Below, piece after piece: positions 19,383 through 29,210 of a DNA stretch of 64,000 nucleotides (the first letter of the stretch is position 1; each line of letters begins with the position of its first letter). The stretch covers positions 62,001 through 126,000 of the forward strand of contig NZ_JAKUMM010000008.1 of the NCBI RefSeq assembly GCF_022601735.1. Reading direction: 5' to 3'. The stretch comes from Atopomonas sediminilitoris. Its GTDB lineage: Bacteria > Pseudomonadota > Gammaproteobacteria > Pseudomonadales > Pseudomonadaceae. The translations under genes were made by a program, and so were the position numbers. The notes below the pieces were generated by a model that did no database searches, was not told where the DNA came from, and was given only the letters and a program-made list of their open reading frames with translations.

Positions 19383-20870
19383 TCAGTCCGCCGGTACCGT
19401 GCGCTGCTGCGCCCAGTGCCGAAGTGCCTGTAAGTCTTCCGCCATCACCACCGACAACGGCGAGGTCTCTCGCAGCGCCTGAAGCACATGCGCCTGTGCC
19501 GCAGCCGCCTCTTGCGCCTGCGCAGCGTACACCGCACTGACGACCGCCTGCTCTATCTCGGCGCCGGTAAAACCATTGGCCGCAGCCGCCAGCGCCGGCA
19601 AATCAAACCGCTCTAACGGCAGCTCACGCCGCTCTAGGTGAATCCGGAAGATATCGCCGCGCACCTCTTCCGCCGGCAGATCGACGAAGAACATTTCATC
19701 GAAACGCCCTTTACGCACCAGCTCAGGCGGCAAGCGATCGATGGCATTGGCCGTGGCCACGATAAACACCGGTTCTTTACGCTCCGACATCCAAGTCAAT
19801 AAGGTACCCAGTACACGCTGGCTGACCCCGCCGTCGCCCTCGCCGGTGGCCATGCCTTTTTCGATCTCATCCATCCACAAAACACAGGGCGACATCATGC
19901 TGGCCAGCTTTAACGCTTGGCGTAAGTTGCGCTCGGTCTCGCCAAAATACTTGTTGTACAGCGCCCCAAAATCCAGCCGCAGCAATGGCAAGCCCCACAG
20001 GCCCGCCACTGCCTTGGCCGCCAAGCTCTTGCCGCCCCCTTGTACGCCGACCAACAGCACGCCACGCGGCACGTCGGCGCCACCTTGGGTGAATGCGCTT
20101 TGCCGCTGCCCCAGCCACTGTTTGAAGCGGCGCAAACCGCCAACATCAGCAAAGCGCGCGGTGTCGTACTCAAAGCTCAACACGCCTTCTAAGTCCAACA
20201 GTTCAAACTTGGCTTTGTTCAGCTCTGGGATGTCTTCTTGGGTGATCGCGCCGTCATCCACAATCACTTTGCGCGCCAACACGCGCGCCTCGCCATGAGT
20301 TAAACCGCGCAGGTTTTTCACCAGCTGGCCTAAGGTGCGGTTGTCCGTGCGCACGCGCAGCCCTTGATTGCTTTGCGTCCAGCGCGCGGCTTCATCGCGC
20401 ACGATATTGCCCAGTTCGTCTTCACTGGGCAGCGCCAGCTCAAAGCGCGCCGCGTAGCGACGCACCTCCGGCGGCAGCGTCATGGCATGCGACAGCAGAA
20501 TCAGCGTCGGCGCAAAGGCCTCGCTGCGCATGGCCACCTCTTTTAGTAAACGGATCAGCTTGGGGTTTTGTTCATTCAAATACGGATGCACATCGCACAG
20601 CACGTACAAGTTAGGGTGCATGTCGCGGCGGATCAGCTTGAGCGCCTCTTCCGGATTTTGTGATGCCTCGGCATCGGCACTGTCGGCGCCAAAACCCAAG
20701 CGCTGCAAGCCATCGACATCCGTCCATTGATACACCGTATGCGAGCGCTTGATCGCCAAACCGGTGATCAATTCCAGCACCCGCGCCTCTTCCCATGACT
20801 CGATCAGCACCAGCTTGACCTTGGAGTCCAGCACCAAGCCCAAATCATGAATATCGTTCTTCACCGCCAC
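19383..20870 (-). CDS. AAA-family ATPase, Ycf46-like
   Basis: This 495-residue protein has a non-conserved N-terminal half and one AAA module (about residues 250-420). Walker A is GVQGGGKSLAAKA and Walker B is CVLWMDEIEKGM. The sensor region is VFIVATANAIDRLPPELVRKGRFDE, with the arginine finger and second region of homology. The domain plan resembles cyanobacterial/plastid Ycf46 and related bacterial ATPases of unknown substrate. No membrane segment or protease domain is seen. It is divergent from the HIT gene by 104 bases. Function is unassigned beyond ATP-driven remodelling. Confidence 0.8.
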   Translation of the reverse strand: MAVKNDIHDLGLVLDSKVKLVLIESWEEARVLELITGLAIKRSHTVYQWTDVDGLQRLGFGADSADAEASQNPEEALKLIRRDMHPNLYVLCDVHPYLNEQNPKLIRLLKEVAMRSEAFAPTLILLSHAMTLPPEVRRYAARFELALPSEDELGNIVRDEAARWTQSNQGLRVRTDNRTLGQLVKNLRGLTHGEARVLARKVIVDDGAITQEDIPELNKAKFELLDLEGVLSFEYDTARFADVGGLRRFKQWLGQRQSAFTQGGADVPRGVLLVGVQGGGKSLAAKAVAGLWGLPLLRLDFGALYNKYFGETERNLRQALKLASMMSPCVLWMDEIEKGMATGEGDGGVSQRVLGTLLTWMSERKEPVFIVATANAIDRLPPELVRKGRFDEMFFVDLPAEEVRGDIFRIHLERRELPLERFDLPALAAAANGFTGAEIEQAVVSAVYAAQAQEAAAAQAHVLQALRETSPLSVVMAEDLQALRHWAQQRTVPAD

Positions 20871-20974
20871 CCCTTGTGTCGTGCACCCTGTTCGCCAAGA
20901 GGATACACTCAGCCGCGCTGAAGTGGCGGCGAGCCGAGCACATGCCGCACACCTTTTGATCCGCAGGAGGCCCC

Positions 20975-21313
20975 ATGGACTGTCTGTTTTGCAAGATAGC
21001 CGCCGGCGAAATTCCGGCCAAAAAACTCTACGAAGACGAACACGTCGTGGCCTTTCACGACATCAGCCCGCAGGCACCGGTGCACTTTTTGGTCATCCCG
21101 AAAAAGCACATCGCCACGCTGAATGATTTAACCGAAGACGATCGCGCTCTGGCCGGTCACATCCTCTATACCGCCCAGCGTTTAGCGCGCGAGCAAGGGT
21201 GTGAGGACGGCTTTCGCGTCGTGATGAACTGCAACGAGCTCGGCGGGCAGACCGTGTACCACATCCACATGCATGTGCTCGGTCAGCGTCAACTGCACTG
21301 GCCACCGGGTTGA
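20975..21313 (+). CDS. HIT-family purine nucleoside phosphoramidase (HinT-like)
   Basis: This 112-residue histidine-triad protein begins MDCLFCKIAAGEIPAKK, with an N-terminal CxxC, and ends with the catalytic triad HIHMHVLGQRQ. Such HinT proteins hydrolyse AMP-lysine or other phosphoramidates. The length and the C-terminal WPPG are typical. A strong aggagg Shine-Dalgarno sequence precedes the ATG at 20975. The next gene starts one base after its stop codon, so they are translationally coupled or at least cotranscribed. Confidence 0.94.
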   Translation: MDCLFCKIAAGEIPAKKLYEDEHVVAFHDISPQAPVHFLVIPKKHIATLNDLTEDDRALAGHILYTAQRLAREQGCEDGFRVVMNCNELGGQTVYHIHMHVLGQRQLHWPPG

Positions 21314-21314
21314 T

Positions 21315-22139
21315 ATGCGCTTTGCTCGACTGATGAGTGCGGCGCTGCTGTGCGCCAGCAGCGTGGCCAGCGCCGCCAGCAACATCGAAGCCGGCAACAC
21401 GCTGACCGACACCTTGGCTGACGGCAGCAGCGGCCCTCTGCTCGTGGTGGTGCCGGCTGGCGAATTTATCCTCGGCGACAGCTTAGGCCGCGGCAACCAC
21501 AACGAGCGCCCGCCACGCCGCGTGCCGATCAAGCAAGCCTTTGCCATAGGCGTGTATGAAGTCAGCTTTGCCGAATGGCGTGCGTTTAGCACCAGCACCG
21601 GCAAAGCCCTGCCGAATAACGAAGGCTGGGGCTTATCGGATCAACGCCCGGTCATCCACGTCGACTGGCATCAAGCGCAAGCCTATTGCCAATGGCTGAG
21701 CCAACAGAGCGGCGCGCGTTATCGCCTGCCCACCGAGGCCGAATGGGAATACGCCGCCCGCGCCGGCAGCCAAAGCTACTTCTGGTGGGGCGATAACGCC
21801 GCCCCCAGCAACGATACCCCGCACGCGCACTGCCGTGGTTGCGGCACATCCAGCTTTATTCGCAACAAAACCGCATTGCGCGGGCAGTTTGCCGCCAATG
21901 CCTTTGGCCTGTACGACACCGCCGGCAACGTCTGGGAGTGGACCGCCTCCGCTTTTGCCGCGCCCTTTGATGGCAGCGAGCAACAAGTCGCCAGCTTGCT
22001 CGACCAACGCCCGCGCGTTGCCCGAGGCGGCGCATGGAACAGCGGCCCGGCGTACTTACGCAGCAGCCTGCGCGACCCGCGCCAAGCCGACCAACGCAGT
22101 TACTCATTAGGCCTGCGCGTGGTTCGCGAGCTACCCTGA
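21315..22139 (+). CDS. Exported formylglycine-generating-enzyme-like (FGE/SUMF1) domain protein
   Basis: This 274-residue protein from ATG 21315 has a signal peptide (MRFARLMSAALLCASSVASA) and then an FGE-sulfatase fold. Visible motifs are GEFILGDSLGRGNHNERPPRRV, YEVSFAEW, RLPTEAEWEYAARAG, GNVWEWTASAF and RGGAWN. True FGEs convert a sulfatase Cys to formylglycine, but the fold is widely reused and no sulfatase gene is seen here. A CRGCG pair occurs in the middle of the protein. It follows the HIT gene by one base. Function beyond the fold is uncertain. Confidence 0.82.
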   Translation: MRFARLMSAALLCASSVASAASNIEAGNTLTDTLADGSSGPLLVVVPAGEFILGDSLGRGNHNERPPRRVPIKQAFAIGVYEVSFAEWRAFSTSTGKALPNNEGWGLSDQRPVIHVDWHQAQAYCQWLSQQSGARYRLPTEAEWEYAARAGSQSYFWWGDNAAPSNDTPHAHCRGCGTSSFIRNKTALRGQFAANAFGLYDTAGNVWEWTASAFAAPFDGSEQQVASLLDQRPRVARGGAWNSGPAYLRSSLRDPRQADQRSYSLGLRVVRELP

Positions 22140-22204
22140 CCTAAATCACTGTGCCGCACCGCATCTGCGGTAAACTGTCGCCACGCACTTTGAGGAGGCG
22201 CCCC

Positions 22205-22852
22205 ATGCAGCCCCAACGCCACTATTCCCCGCTTGACCAACTGCTGTTGCAAGCCGACACCGCTTTGCGCACCTTGCTGCCCTTTAGCGGCCAGCCAGAG
22301 CGCCCTTCACCTGCGCAAGCGCAACCTGAATGCCAATTGAGCGATGACGATAACCGCCATGTGGCCGGTCTAATGCGCATCAACCACACTGGCGAAGTCT
22401 GCGCGCAAGCCTTGTACCAAGGCCAAGCCCTGACCGCCAAACTGCCGCATGTGCGCAGCCGCATGGAGCAAGCCGCACGTGAAGAGGTGGATCACCTTGC
22501 GTGGTGCGAGCAGCGACTGCGTCAACTCAACAGCCGCCCCAGCCTGCTGAATCCGTTGTTTTATGGCTTGTCGTTTGGCATTGGCGCGACCGCCGGCCTG
22601 ATCAGCGACCGCCTCAGCTTGGGCTTTGTCGCCGCCACAGAAGATCAAGTGTGCAAACACTTAGACGAACATCTGCATCAAATCCCACGCAGCGATGCGA
22701 AAAGCCGGGCGATTTTGGCGCAGATGCGTATTGATGAGGCCGAGCACGCCGATCATGCGCTTGAGGCTGGCGGGTTGAACTTTCCCACACCGGTCAAACT
22801 GGGCATGACCTTGTTGTCTAAGGTAATGACCAAAAGCACCTATCGGCTTTAA
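22205..22852 (+). CDS. coq7: 3-demethoxyubiquinol 3-hydroxylase Coq7
   Basis: Coq7 carries out the penultimate hydroxylation in aerobic ubiquinone synthesis. The 215-residue length is usual. The start is ATG 22205, preceded by a strong gaggagg sequence; the frame from 22151 is an artefact. The di-iron carboxylate ligands lie in [35 protein letters not shown] and [12 protein letters not shown]-terminal hydrophobic stretches suit membrane association. A terminator hairpin follows. Confidence 0.96.
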   Translation: MQPQRHYSPLDQLLLQADTALRTLLPFSGQPERPSPAQAQPECQLSDDDNRHVAGLMRINHTGEVCAQALYQGQALTAKLPHVRSRMEQAAREEVDHLAWCEQRLRQLNSRPSLLNPLFYGLSFGIGATAGLISDRLSLGFVAATEDQVCKHLDEHLHQIPRSDAKSRAILAQMRIDEAEHADHALEAGGLNFPTPVKLGMTLLSKVMTKSTYRL

Positions 22853-22865
22853 GCCCTTGCTCAGC

Positions 22866-22901
22866 CATAAAAAAAGCGGCTCATTAGCCGCCTTTTTTAT
22901 G
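22866..22901. terminator. Bidirectional terminator between coq7 and the OsmC-family gene
   Basis: A stem of 16 pairs with one mismatch (22866-22881 and 22886-22901) and a 4-base loop. The base of the stem is A-rich on one arm and T-rich on the other, a classic Rho-independent terminator usable from either convergent gene. Confidence 0.88.
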
Positions 22902-22921
22902 TTTTACGCAGCGCCTTGGGC

Positions 22922-23347
22922 TTATGCGCCGAGCTCAACAATCTCGTAGTCATGGGTGATTTCCACGCCAGCACGGCCGAGCATGATCGAGGCCGAGCAG
23001 TACTTTTCTGCCGACAGCTCTACTGCGCGTTTAACCTGCGCCTCCTTCAGTCCGCGTCCCTTAACCACAAAGTGCACGTGGATTTTGGTGAACACTTTCG
23101 GGTCTTCATCGGCACGCTCGGCATCCAGCAGCGCTTCACAGTGCTCAACCGGCTGACGAGCTTTCTTCAAAATGCTCATCACATCGAAGCTGGTGCAGCC
23201 ACCCAAGCCTAGCAACATCATCTCCATCGGGCGGATACCCATGTTGCGGCCACCGTACTCAGCAGGGCCATCCATCACGACCGCGTGACCACTGCCTGAC
23301 TCGCCGATAAACATGACATCGCCAGCCCATTGAATTCGCGCCTTCAT
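22922..23347 (-). CDS. OsmC-family protein (YhfA-like)
   Basis: This 141-residue OsmC/Ohr-fold protein starts at ATG 23345-23347 (MKARIQWAGDVMF). The conserved Cys pair typical of peroxide-reducing members is present as LGLGGCTSFDVMSIL and VEHCEALLD. The family reduces organic peroxides, but the YhfA subgroup is uncharacterised. It sits beside vfr, just as yhfA sits beside crp in E. coli. A 270-base region with no recognised gene separates it from vfr and should contain both divergent promoters. Confidence 0.85.
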   Translation of the reverse strand: MKARIQWAGDVMFIGESGSGHAVVMDGPAEYGGRNMGIRPMEMMLLGLGGCTSFDVMSILKKARQPVEHCEALLDAERADEDPKVFTKIHVHFVVKGRGLKEAQVKRAVELSAEKYCSASIMLGRAGVEITHDYEIVELGA

Positions 23348-23617
23348 TCCCGCCCCTTTAGCCACTACACTGAACGAATAAGGCGCGTAGCTTAACACAG
23401 GCTATTTCGCCTTCTTGAGTCACTATTTTTTGCGTTATCTGTGTCTCACTTCGACAAAGCAAGCAAACGCTTGTTGGTAAACTGACGCCACCACGCTGAC
23501 ACCATCAGTGAAAAAGGAATATAGTCACCGAATGCCTCTATCAAGGCGAGTGATGACTGATCCCTATAAGAACAACTCGAATCGCTGGATCGCGGTTTCT
23601 TCATTGCGGGAATTCTC

Positions 23618-24262
23618 ATGGTTGCTATCGCGCTCACACCAAAAATTAAGAACATCGACAAATTTCTAGGTCACTGCCATCGCCGGCGCTTTACCGCCAA
23701 AAGCACCATCATTTACGCGGGCGATCGCTGTGAAAGCTTGTTCTATATCGTTAAAGGCTCGGTCACCATCCTGATTGAGGACGATGACGGCCGCGAAATG
23801 ATCATCGCCTACCTCAACGCTGGCGACTTCTTTGGCGAGATGGGCCTGTTCGAACGCGAAGGTAACGAGCAAGAGCGCAGCGCTTGGGTGCGCGCCAAGA
23901 CCGAATGCGAAGTCGCGGAAATTAGCTACGCCAAGTTCCGTGAAATCAGTCAGCAAGAGCCGGAAATCATGCTAGCGCTGGGCCAACAAATGGCCGATCG
24001 CCTGCGCGACACCACGCGCAAAGTCGGCGACTTGGCCTTTTTGGATGTCACCGGCCGCGTAGCGCGCACACTGCTGGATCTGTGCAAGCAACCCGACGCC
24101 ATGACCCACCCCGACGGCATGCAGATCAAAATCACCCGCCAAGAGATTGGCCGCATCGTCGGCTGCTCGCGTGAGATGGTCGGCCGCGTACTCAAGTCCC
24201 TCGAAGAACAAGGGCTAGTGCACGTCAAAGGAAAAACCATGGTGGTGTTTGGCACCCGCTAA
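23618..24262 (+). CDS. vfr: cAMP-responsive transcription regulator Vfr (CRP family)
   Basis: Vfr is the pseudomonad CRP homologue that binds cAMP and controls twitching, quorum sensing and virulence genes. The 214-residue protein has an N-terminal cyclic-nucleotide domain with [11 protein letters not shown] and [16 protein letters not shown] (phosphate-binding cassette). A long C-helix follows, then a helix-turn-helix (about 169-190) with [19 protein letters not shown]. By eye the sequence is very close to P. aeruginosa Vfr. It ends at a 19-bp terminator shared with trpC. Confidence 0.95.
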   Translation: MVAIALTPKIKNIDKFLGHCHRRRFTAKSTIIYAGDRCESLFYIVKGSVTILIEDDDGREMIIAYLNAGDFFGEMGLFEREGNEQERSAWVRAKTECEVAEISYAKFREISQQEPEIMLALGQQMADRLRDTTRKVGDLAFLDVTGRVARTLLDLCKQPDAMTHPDGMQIKITRQEIGRIVGCSREMVGRVLKSLEEQGLVHVKGKTMVVFGTR

Positions 24263-24270
24263 ACAGCGCG

Positions 24271-24311
24271 CACAAAGAAAAGCCCAGCACATTGCTGGGC
24301 TTTTCTTTGTG
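24271..24311. terminator. Strong bidirectional terminator between vfr and trpC
   Basis: A perfect 19-bp stem (24271-24289 and 24293-24311) with a 3-base loop. The GC core agcccagca is flanked by A-rich and T-rich arms, so either convergent transcript would end in a U-rich tract. Confidence 0.92.
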
Positions 24312-24330
24312 CGACTGAGTGGCTGGCGTA

Positions 24331-25164
24331 TTAGTCCACGTCCGGCGCGGCTACGATTTTATGCCCGCCAAAGAACAAACGCTGTAGCTCTTCACCGGGG
24401 TCTTGGGCACGCATAAAGGCCTCGCCCACTAAGAAGCCAAAGACATTGCTGAGCAACATAAGCTCAACATCGGCTTTGTTCATAATGCCACTTTCGGTGA
24501 TCAGCATGCGCTCACGCGGCACCCGCGTAAGTAAGTCGAGTGTGGTTTCTAAGTTGACTTCAAAGGTATGCAGATTGCGGTTGTTGATCCCCAGCAGCGG
24601 GGTGTCAGTGTATTGCAGTGCCAAGTTCAGCTCAGCGCCGTCGTGCACCTCAACCAATACATCCAAGCCTTGCGCGCTGGCCACTTGCGACAAGTCTTTG
24701 AGCTGCTCGCCGTCTAAACAGGCAGCAATCAACAGCACGCAGTCAGCCCCTAAGGCGCGCGCCTCGACCACTTGGTAAGGATCGACCAAAAAGTCTTTGC
24801 GGATCACCGGCAACCGGCACGCCGCGCGCGCTTGCTGCAAGTACGCGTCACTGCCCTGAAAGAAATCGACATCGGTTAACACCGATAAACAGGTGGCACC
24901 GGCAGCGGCATAGCTCTTGGCAATCGCCGCAGGGTCAAAGTCCTCACGCAGCACACCCTTGCTTGGCGAGGCTTTTTTAATTTCAGCGATCACCGCCGCC
25001 TCGCCCGCTGCCGCCTTAGCCTGCATGGCGGCAGCAAAGCCGCGCACAGGATCGGCTTGGGCCGCTCGCGCTTCTAACTCAGCAAAGCTGATCTTGGCGC
25101 TGCGCTCGGCCACTTCTTGGTGCTTACGCGCAATAATTTTTTCTAAGATGGTTGGCAGACTCAC
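24331..25164 (-). CDS. trpC: Indole-3-glycerol phosphate synthase TrpC
   Basis: TrpC closes the indole ring in tryptophan synthesis. The 277-residue TIM barrel is monofunctional (no TrpF fusion). Motifs are [44 protein letters not shown] and MLITESGI. Its start overlaps the trpD stop by four bases (ATGA), so trpG-trpD-trpC form one operon. Confidence 0.97.
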   Translation of the reverse strand: MSLPTILEKIIARKHQEVAERSAKISFAELEARAAQADPVRGFAAAMQAKAAAGEAAVIAEIKKASPSKGVLREDFDPAAIAKSYAAAGATCLSVLTDVDFFQGSDAYLQQARAACRLPVIRKDFLVDPYQVVEARALGADCVLLIAACLDGEQLKDLSQVASAQGLDVLVEVHDGAELNLALQYTDTPLLGINNRNLHTFEVNLETTLDLLTRVPRERMLITESGIMNKADVELMLLSNVFGFLVGEAFMRAQDPGEELQRLFFGGHKIVAAPDVD

Positions 25165-26210
25165 GCTTGATTCTCCACCGCAAAGACTTGCGTAAAGGCC
25201 GCCAGCTCATCGAGCTTTTCTCGCGCCAGACCGGTTTGCAGGGCATCCAACGCCATGTGCACGCCCTCACGCAAGTTGGCCGCCACATCGCAGGCATACA
25301 AGGCCGCACCGGCGTTCAAGGCAATCATGTCGGCGGCTTTTTTACCTTCTACCGTGTGCCGTGCGCCAAGCGCCTCACGAATCAAGGCTAAAGAACCTTG
25401 CGCATCGGCGACATCCAAGCCCAGCAACGGCTGACTGATCAAACCGACGTCCTCAGGGCGCACTTCGTACTCGCGCACTTCGCCATTTTGCAGCTCGGCG
25501 ACAAAGGTACTACTGGCCAAACTGAACTCATCCAGCCCATCAGCGGCGTGCACCACCAGCACATGCTCACTGCCCAAACGACCGAGCACCTCCGCCATCG
25601 GACGGCACAGCGCGCGGCTAAACACACCAATGACTTGGTGCTTAACGCCGGCTGGGTTAGTCATCGGGCCAAGCATGTTAAATAACGTGCGCAGGCCCAG
25701 CTCACGACGCGGGCCAATGGCATGCTTCATTGCGCCATGGTGCGCTGGAGCAAACATAAAGCCGACGCCGACCGTTTCAACGCAGCGCGCCACTTGTTCG
25801 GGCGTCAGCCCCAAATGAACCCCTGCGGCCTCCAGCACATCGGCGCTGCCGCTTTTACCGGAAATCGCACGGTTGCCGTGTTTAGCCACGTTGCCGCCGG
25901 CCGCCGCCACCACAAACGCGGCAGCCGTGGAAACGTTGAAGATATTCGCCCCATCACCGCCCGTGCCGCAGGTATCAACCAAGGTGCCACCACCGCCGAC
26001 CGACACGCCATGCGCCAGCTCACGCATCACGCTGGCAGCGCCCGTGATCTCGTCGATGCTCTCGCCTTTCATCCGCAGCGCCACTAAAAAACCGCCAATC
26101 TGTGCATCGCTGCACTGGCCGGTCATGATTTCGCGCATGACAGCCTGCATCTCTACAGTGCTGAGGTCTTGGCGGTTAACCACACGATCGAGTGCCGTTT
26201 TAATATCCAT
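25161..26210 (-). CDS. trpD: Anthranilate phosphoribosyltransferase TrpD
   Basis: TrpD transfers phosphoribose from PRPP to anthranilate. It is 349 residues, the usual size, and a separate gene rather than fused to trpG as in E. coli. The PRPP motif [18 protein letters not shown] is followed by [19 protein letters not shown] and [15 protein letters not shown]. It starts 26 bases after trpG and overlaps trpC by four bases. Confidence 0.97.
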   Translation of the reverse strand: MDIKTALDRVVNRQDLSTVEMQAVMREIMTGQCSDAQIGGFLVALRMKGESIDEITGAASVMRELAHGVSVGGGGTLVDTCGTGGDGANIFNVSTAAAFVVAAAGGNVAKHGNRAISGKSGSADVLEAAGVHLGLTPEQVARCVETVGVGFMFAPAHHGAMKHAIGPRRELGLRTLFNMLGPMTNPAGVKHQVIGVFSRALCRPMAEVLGRLGSEHVLVVHAADGLDEFSLASSTFVAELQNGEVREYEVRPEDVGLISQPLLGLDVADAQGSLALIREALGARHTVEGKKAADMIALNAGAALYACDVAANLREGVHMALDALQTGLAREKLDELAAFTQVFAVENQA

Positions 26211-26236
26211 GTGCGCTCCTTAATAGTGCGGGCCGC

Positions 26237-26830
26237 TTAGCGGCGACCACCGCTTTGTTTGAGGAAGTTAGCGAACAGCTCGTGGCCCTGCTCCGTCAGG
26301 ATTGACTCAGGGTGAAACTGCACGCCCTCGATGACGTAATCACGATGGCGCAGGCCCATGATTTCATCGGGTGTACCGTCGTCATGCGCAGTCCACGCGG
26401 TAATCTCTAAACAGTCCGGCAGACTTTCACGCTTAACCACCAACGAGTGGTAGCGCGTGACGGTGAGGGGGTTATTCAAGCCTGCAAACACACCATGATT
26501 GGCATGCAACACGGGACTGGTCTTGCCGTGCATCACTTGCCGCGCGCGGACCACTTCGCCGCCAAAGGCTTGGCCGATGCTTTGATGCCCAAGGCACACG
26601 CCGAGAATCGGCAACTTGCCGGCAAAATGCTTAATCACCGCCAGCGACACACCGGCTTCATTGGGGGTACACGGGCCTGGGGAGATCACAATGCGCTCAG
26701 GCTCCAGCGCGGCAATCTGCGCGACACTGAGCTCATCATTGCGTACCACTTTCACCTCAGCCCCCAACTCACCGAGGTACTGCACCACGTTGTAGGTGAA
26801 AGAGTCGTAGTTATCGATCATTAGCAACAT
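26237..26830 (-). CDS. trpG: Anthranilate synthase glutaminase subunit TrpG
   Basis: TrpG supplies ammonia to TrpE for anthranilate synthesis. It is 197 residues from ATG 26828-26830 ([11 protein letters not shown]). A clear aggaag Shine-Dalgarno sequence lies just upstream of this ATG, deciding against the longer frame from 26848. The class I amidotransferase triad is visible: Cys in [15 protein letters not shown] and His-x-Glu in [11 protein letters not shown]. Upstream lies a short leader ORF rich in Trp near its end (26922-26981). Confidence 0.97.
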   Translation of the reverse strand: MLLMIDNYDSFTYNVVQYLGELGAEVKVVRNDELSVAQIAALEPERIVISPGPCTPNEAGVSLAVIKHFAGKLPILGVCLGHQSIGQAFGGEVVRARQVMHGKTSPVLHANHGVFAGLNNPLTVTRYHSLVVKRESLPDCLEITAWTAHDDGTPDEIMGLRHRDYVIEGVQFHPESILTEQGHELFANFLKQSGGRR

Positions 26831-26921
26831 AAGAAACTTCCTGCGCATCCCTAGATGGATGCTTCGAACTGTTCAGTCAAGATGGCAAAACGGCGCCGCT
26901 AAAACGGACAAAGAAGTAGGC

Positions 26922-26981
26922 TCACCAGCGCCAACGGGCTAGGGCCTTGAACAGGCAGGGGAAGTATCGAATAGCAATCAC
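26922..26981 (-). CDS. Putative trpGDC leader peptide (attenuation)
   Basis: This 19-codon ORF starts with GTG at 26979-26981 and stops at 26922-26924. Its end reads FKALARWRW, with two Trp codons separated by one Arg just before the stop. A gcgagg sequence lies about 8 bases upstream of the GTG. It is 92 bases before trpG. The same core (K-A-x-A-R-W-R-W) recurs in the leader of trpE, and the DNA of the two cores is nearly identical. Leader-peptide attenuation of trpE and trpGDC is known in Pseudomonas putida. A downstream terminator could not be assigned with confidence by eye. Confidence 0.72.
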   Translation of the reverse strand: MIAIRYFPCLFKALARWRW

Positions 26982-27030
26982 AGTGGAGCCTCGCGTTAAC
27001 AGCGCAACCTTAGCGCAGCCTCCGCAGGCA

Positions 27031-27061
27031 AACAAGCCGCGCGCTGCACGCGCGGCTTGTT
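27031..27061 (-). terminator. Terminator downstream of the BCCT transporter gene
   Basis: A perfect 13-bp stem (27031-27043 and 27049-27061) with a 5-base loop starts 7 bases beyond the transporter stop codon. On the minus strand the GC-rich stem ends in cttgttt. It insulates the trpGDC leader from the upstream gene. Confidence 0.82.
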
Positions 27062-27068
27062 GAGGCGC

Positions 27069-29054
27069 TTAACGCAGCAGGTGCAGGAAGTGCATGTGCT
27101 TGTGGTACTGGTCGACGATATCGCCGATCACGCCGTCTTTCGACCAGCCCATGATGTCGTAATCCTGTCCGCCTTCACGCAGGTGTACTTCAGCGCGGTA
27201 GTACTTTTGCGCTTCATTCACTTCGCTCTCGGCCACATCGGCATTCAGGAAGGCAGGCCGCACATGGCCGCGCGACCAAACACGGTAAAGGAAGTCGATC
27301 TCCTCGCCATGGCCGACACTCAAGCTCACACGGCCTGGGCCAATGCTGCTAACGCGCGCTTCAATGCCTTTGCCGGATAGCTCTTGCGCCACCTCATCCA
27401 TCGCCGGGCGCACTGTGTCATCAATGAAGCGCTGTACGCCTTCTTGCGAGGGGTAGTCGATGATACTGTGCAGGCGCTCTTTCCATGAGCCGCTGACCTG
27501 CGGCGGCCCCATTGGCGCAACGTTGAGCTGCAAGCTCTCGCGCTTGTACAAATCCACCCGCAGCGCCTTGATCAGACCATAGGTCGCCACCAGCAGCACC
27601 ACGGCAAATGGCAGCGCACTGGCAATGGTCATGGTTTGCAACGCGCCCAGGCCGCCAGCCAGCAACAGCACAATCGCCACCACGCCTTCGCCTGCGGCCC
27701 AGTACACGCGCTGCCACAGCGGGGTGTTGTCATGCCCGCGCGAGCAGAGCATGTCGACCACCATGGAGCCGGAATCCGACGAGGTCACGAAGAACACCAC
27801 CACCATGATCATCGCCACGATCGACAACAGCCCTGACAGCGGGAAGTGCTCAAGGAAGGCAAACAAAGCCAAAGCCACATCATTCGAGACCGCCTCACCG
27901 AGCGCCGCTTGGCCTTGGTTGAGGATCAGCTCAATCGCTGAGTTGCCGAACACGGTCATCCACATCAGGGTGAAACCAGTGGGCACAAACAACACGCCCA
28001 TGGCGAACTCACGAATGGTACGACCGCGCGAAACACGGGCGATAAACAGCCCCACAAACGGCGCCCACGACATCCACCAGCCCCAATACAGAATGGTCCA
28101 ACCGCCGATCCAATCGGTTTTTTGGTAGGCAAACAGGTTGAACGTGTTGCTGACGATATCCGCCACATAGGCGCCAGTGTTTTGCACAAACGCTTGCAGC
28201 AAGAACACCGTCGGGCCGAGCAGCAAGATCACTGTAAGCAGCAGCACCGCCAAGCCCATGTTGAGCTCGGACAAAATCTTAATGCCCTTATCCAAGCCCG
28301 TGGCCACGGACAAAATCGCCAGCATGGTCACGCCAATAATCAGTGCGATCTGCGTGGTCACACTCACCGGCACATCAAATAAATGATTAAGCCCTGCGTT
28401 GACCTGCATGACGCCGTAACCCAGCGAGGTGGCAACGCCAAACACGGTACCGATCACGGCAAACACATCGACAGCATGGCCAATCGGGCCATAAATGCGT
28501 TCGCCAATCAGCGGATACAAGGCCGAGCGCAGCGTCAGCGGCAAACCATGGCGGTAGCTAAAGAAGGCCAAAATCAACGCGACGATGGCGTAGATCGCCC
28601 ACGCATGCAGACCCCAATGGAAGAAGGTGATCTTCATCGCCGCGCGCGCGGCCTCGACACTGCCGCCCTCGCCCACCGGCGGTGACAGGAAGTGCATGAC
28701 CGGTTCGGCCACACCAAAAAACATCAAACCAATACCCATGCCCGCCGAGAACAACATGGCGAACCAGGTGACGTTGGAGTAATCCGGCGTGGAGTGATCA
28801 GGCCCGAGCTTGATTTCGCCATAACGCGACAAGCCCAAGAAGGTGACGCTGAGCAAAATCAACGCCACCGTCAGCACATAAAACCAGCTGGCATTGACCA
28901 CGATGACCGACTGCAAGGCCTTAAACAGGCTGTCGGCTGTCTCTGGCAGCAATGCGGCAAACAGCACCAGAGCGATAACCAAAAAAGACGCCGGATAAAA
29001 CACCGGCGGATGAAATCGCGCTTGGGCAGGGCGATCTGTAGGGACGTTATTCAT
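27069..29054 (-). CDS. betT: BCCT-family transporter, BetT type (choline/betaine uptake)
   Basis: BCCT carriers import choline, glycine betaine or carnitine, often for osmoprotection. The 661-residue protein has about 12 membrane helices in its first 500 residues. The Trp-rich signature lies in WIGGWTILYWGWWMSWAPFVG, followed by RVSRGRTIREF. A long soluble C-terminal domain (about residues 505-661) is like that of BetT carriers in which it modulates osmotic activation. The N-terminal PVFYPASFLVI and GEIKLGPD motifs are typical. Substrate is inferred, since choline and betaine types cannot be separated here. It lies between trpG and trpE blocks. Confidence 0.88.
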   Translation of the reverse strand: MNNVPTDRPAQARFHPPVFYPASFLVIALVLFAALLPETADSLFKALQSVIVVNASWFYVLTVALILLSVTFLGLSRYGEIKLGPDHSTPDYSNVTWFAMLFSAGMGIGLMFFGVAEPVMHFLSPPVGEGGSVEAARAAMKITFFHWGLHAWAIYAIVALILAFFSYRHGLPLTLRSALYPLIGERIYGPIGHAVDVFAVIGTVFGVATSLGYGVMQVNAGLNHLFDVPVSVTTQIALIIGVTMLAILSVATGLDKGIKILSELNMGLAVLLLTVILLLGPTVFLLQAFVQNTGAYVADIVSNTFNLFAYQKTDWIGGWTILYWGWWMSWAPFVGLFIARVSRGRTIREFAMGVLFVPTGFTLMWMTVFGNSAIELILNQGQAALGEAVSNDVALALFAFLEHFPLSGLLSIVAMIMVVVFFVTSSDSGSMVVDMLCSRGHDNTPLWQRVYWAAGEGVVAIVLLLAGGLGALQTMTIASALPFAVVLLVATYGLIKALRVDLYKRESLQLNVAPMGPPQVSGSWKERLHSIIDYPSQEGVQRFIDDTVRPAMDEVAQELSGKGIEARVSSIGPGRVSLSVGHGEEIDFLYRVWSRGHVRPAFLNADVAESEVNEAQKYYRAEVHLREGGQDYDIMGWSKDGVIGDIVDQYHKHMHFLHLLR

Positions 29055-29210
29055 TAACAGGACTCTCCATAGTGAGTCACCCCATTATAGAGAGCCTGCA
29101 GGAATACGCTTTTTCACAGCGGACGCGGTTTTAAGCTCAGCGGCCACTGGGTTAAGCGCGTCAGTGGTGTTGATGATTTGACCATTAGGCCGCAAAGCCT
29201 GCCACAACAC

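Noticed and set aside
21315..22139. A sulfatase-activating system
   Set aside because: Only the FGE-like fold is present; no sulfatase gene is found nearby, so activation of a sulfatase cannot be claimed.
23348..23617. A small gene in the 270-base gap between the OsmC-family gene and vfr
   Set aside because: The only frame of note (23446-23661, minus) overlaps the vfr start and has no ribosome binding site or family features; the gap is better explained as divergent promoters. No convincing CRP-type palindrome was found there.
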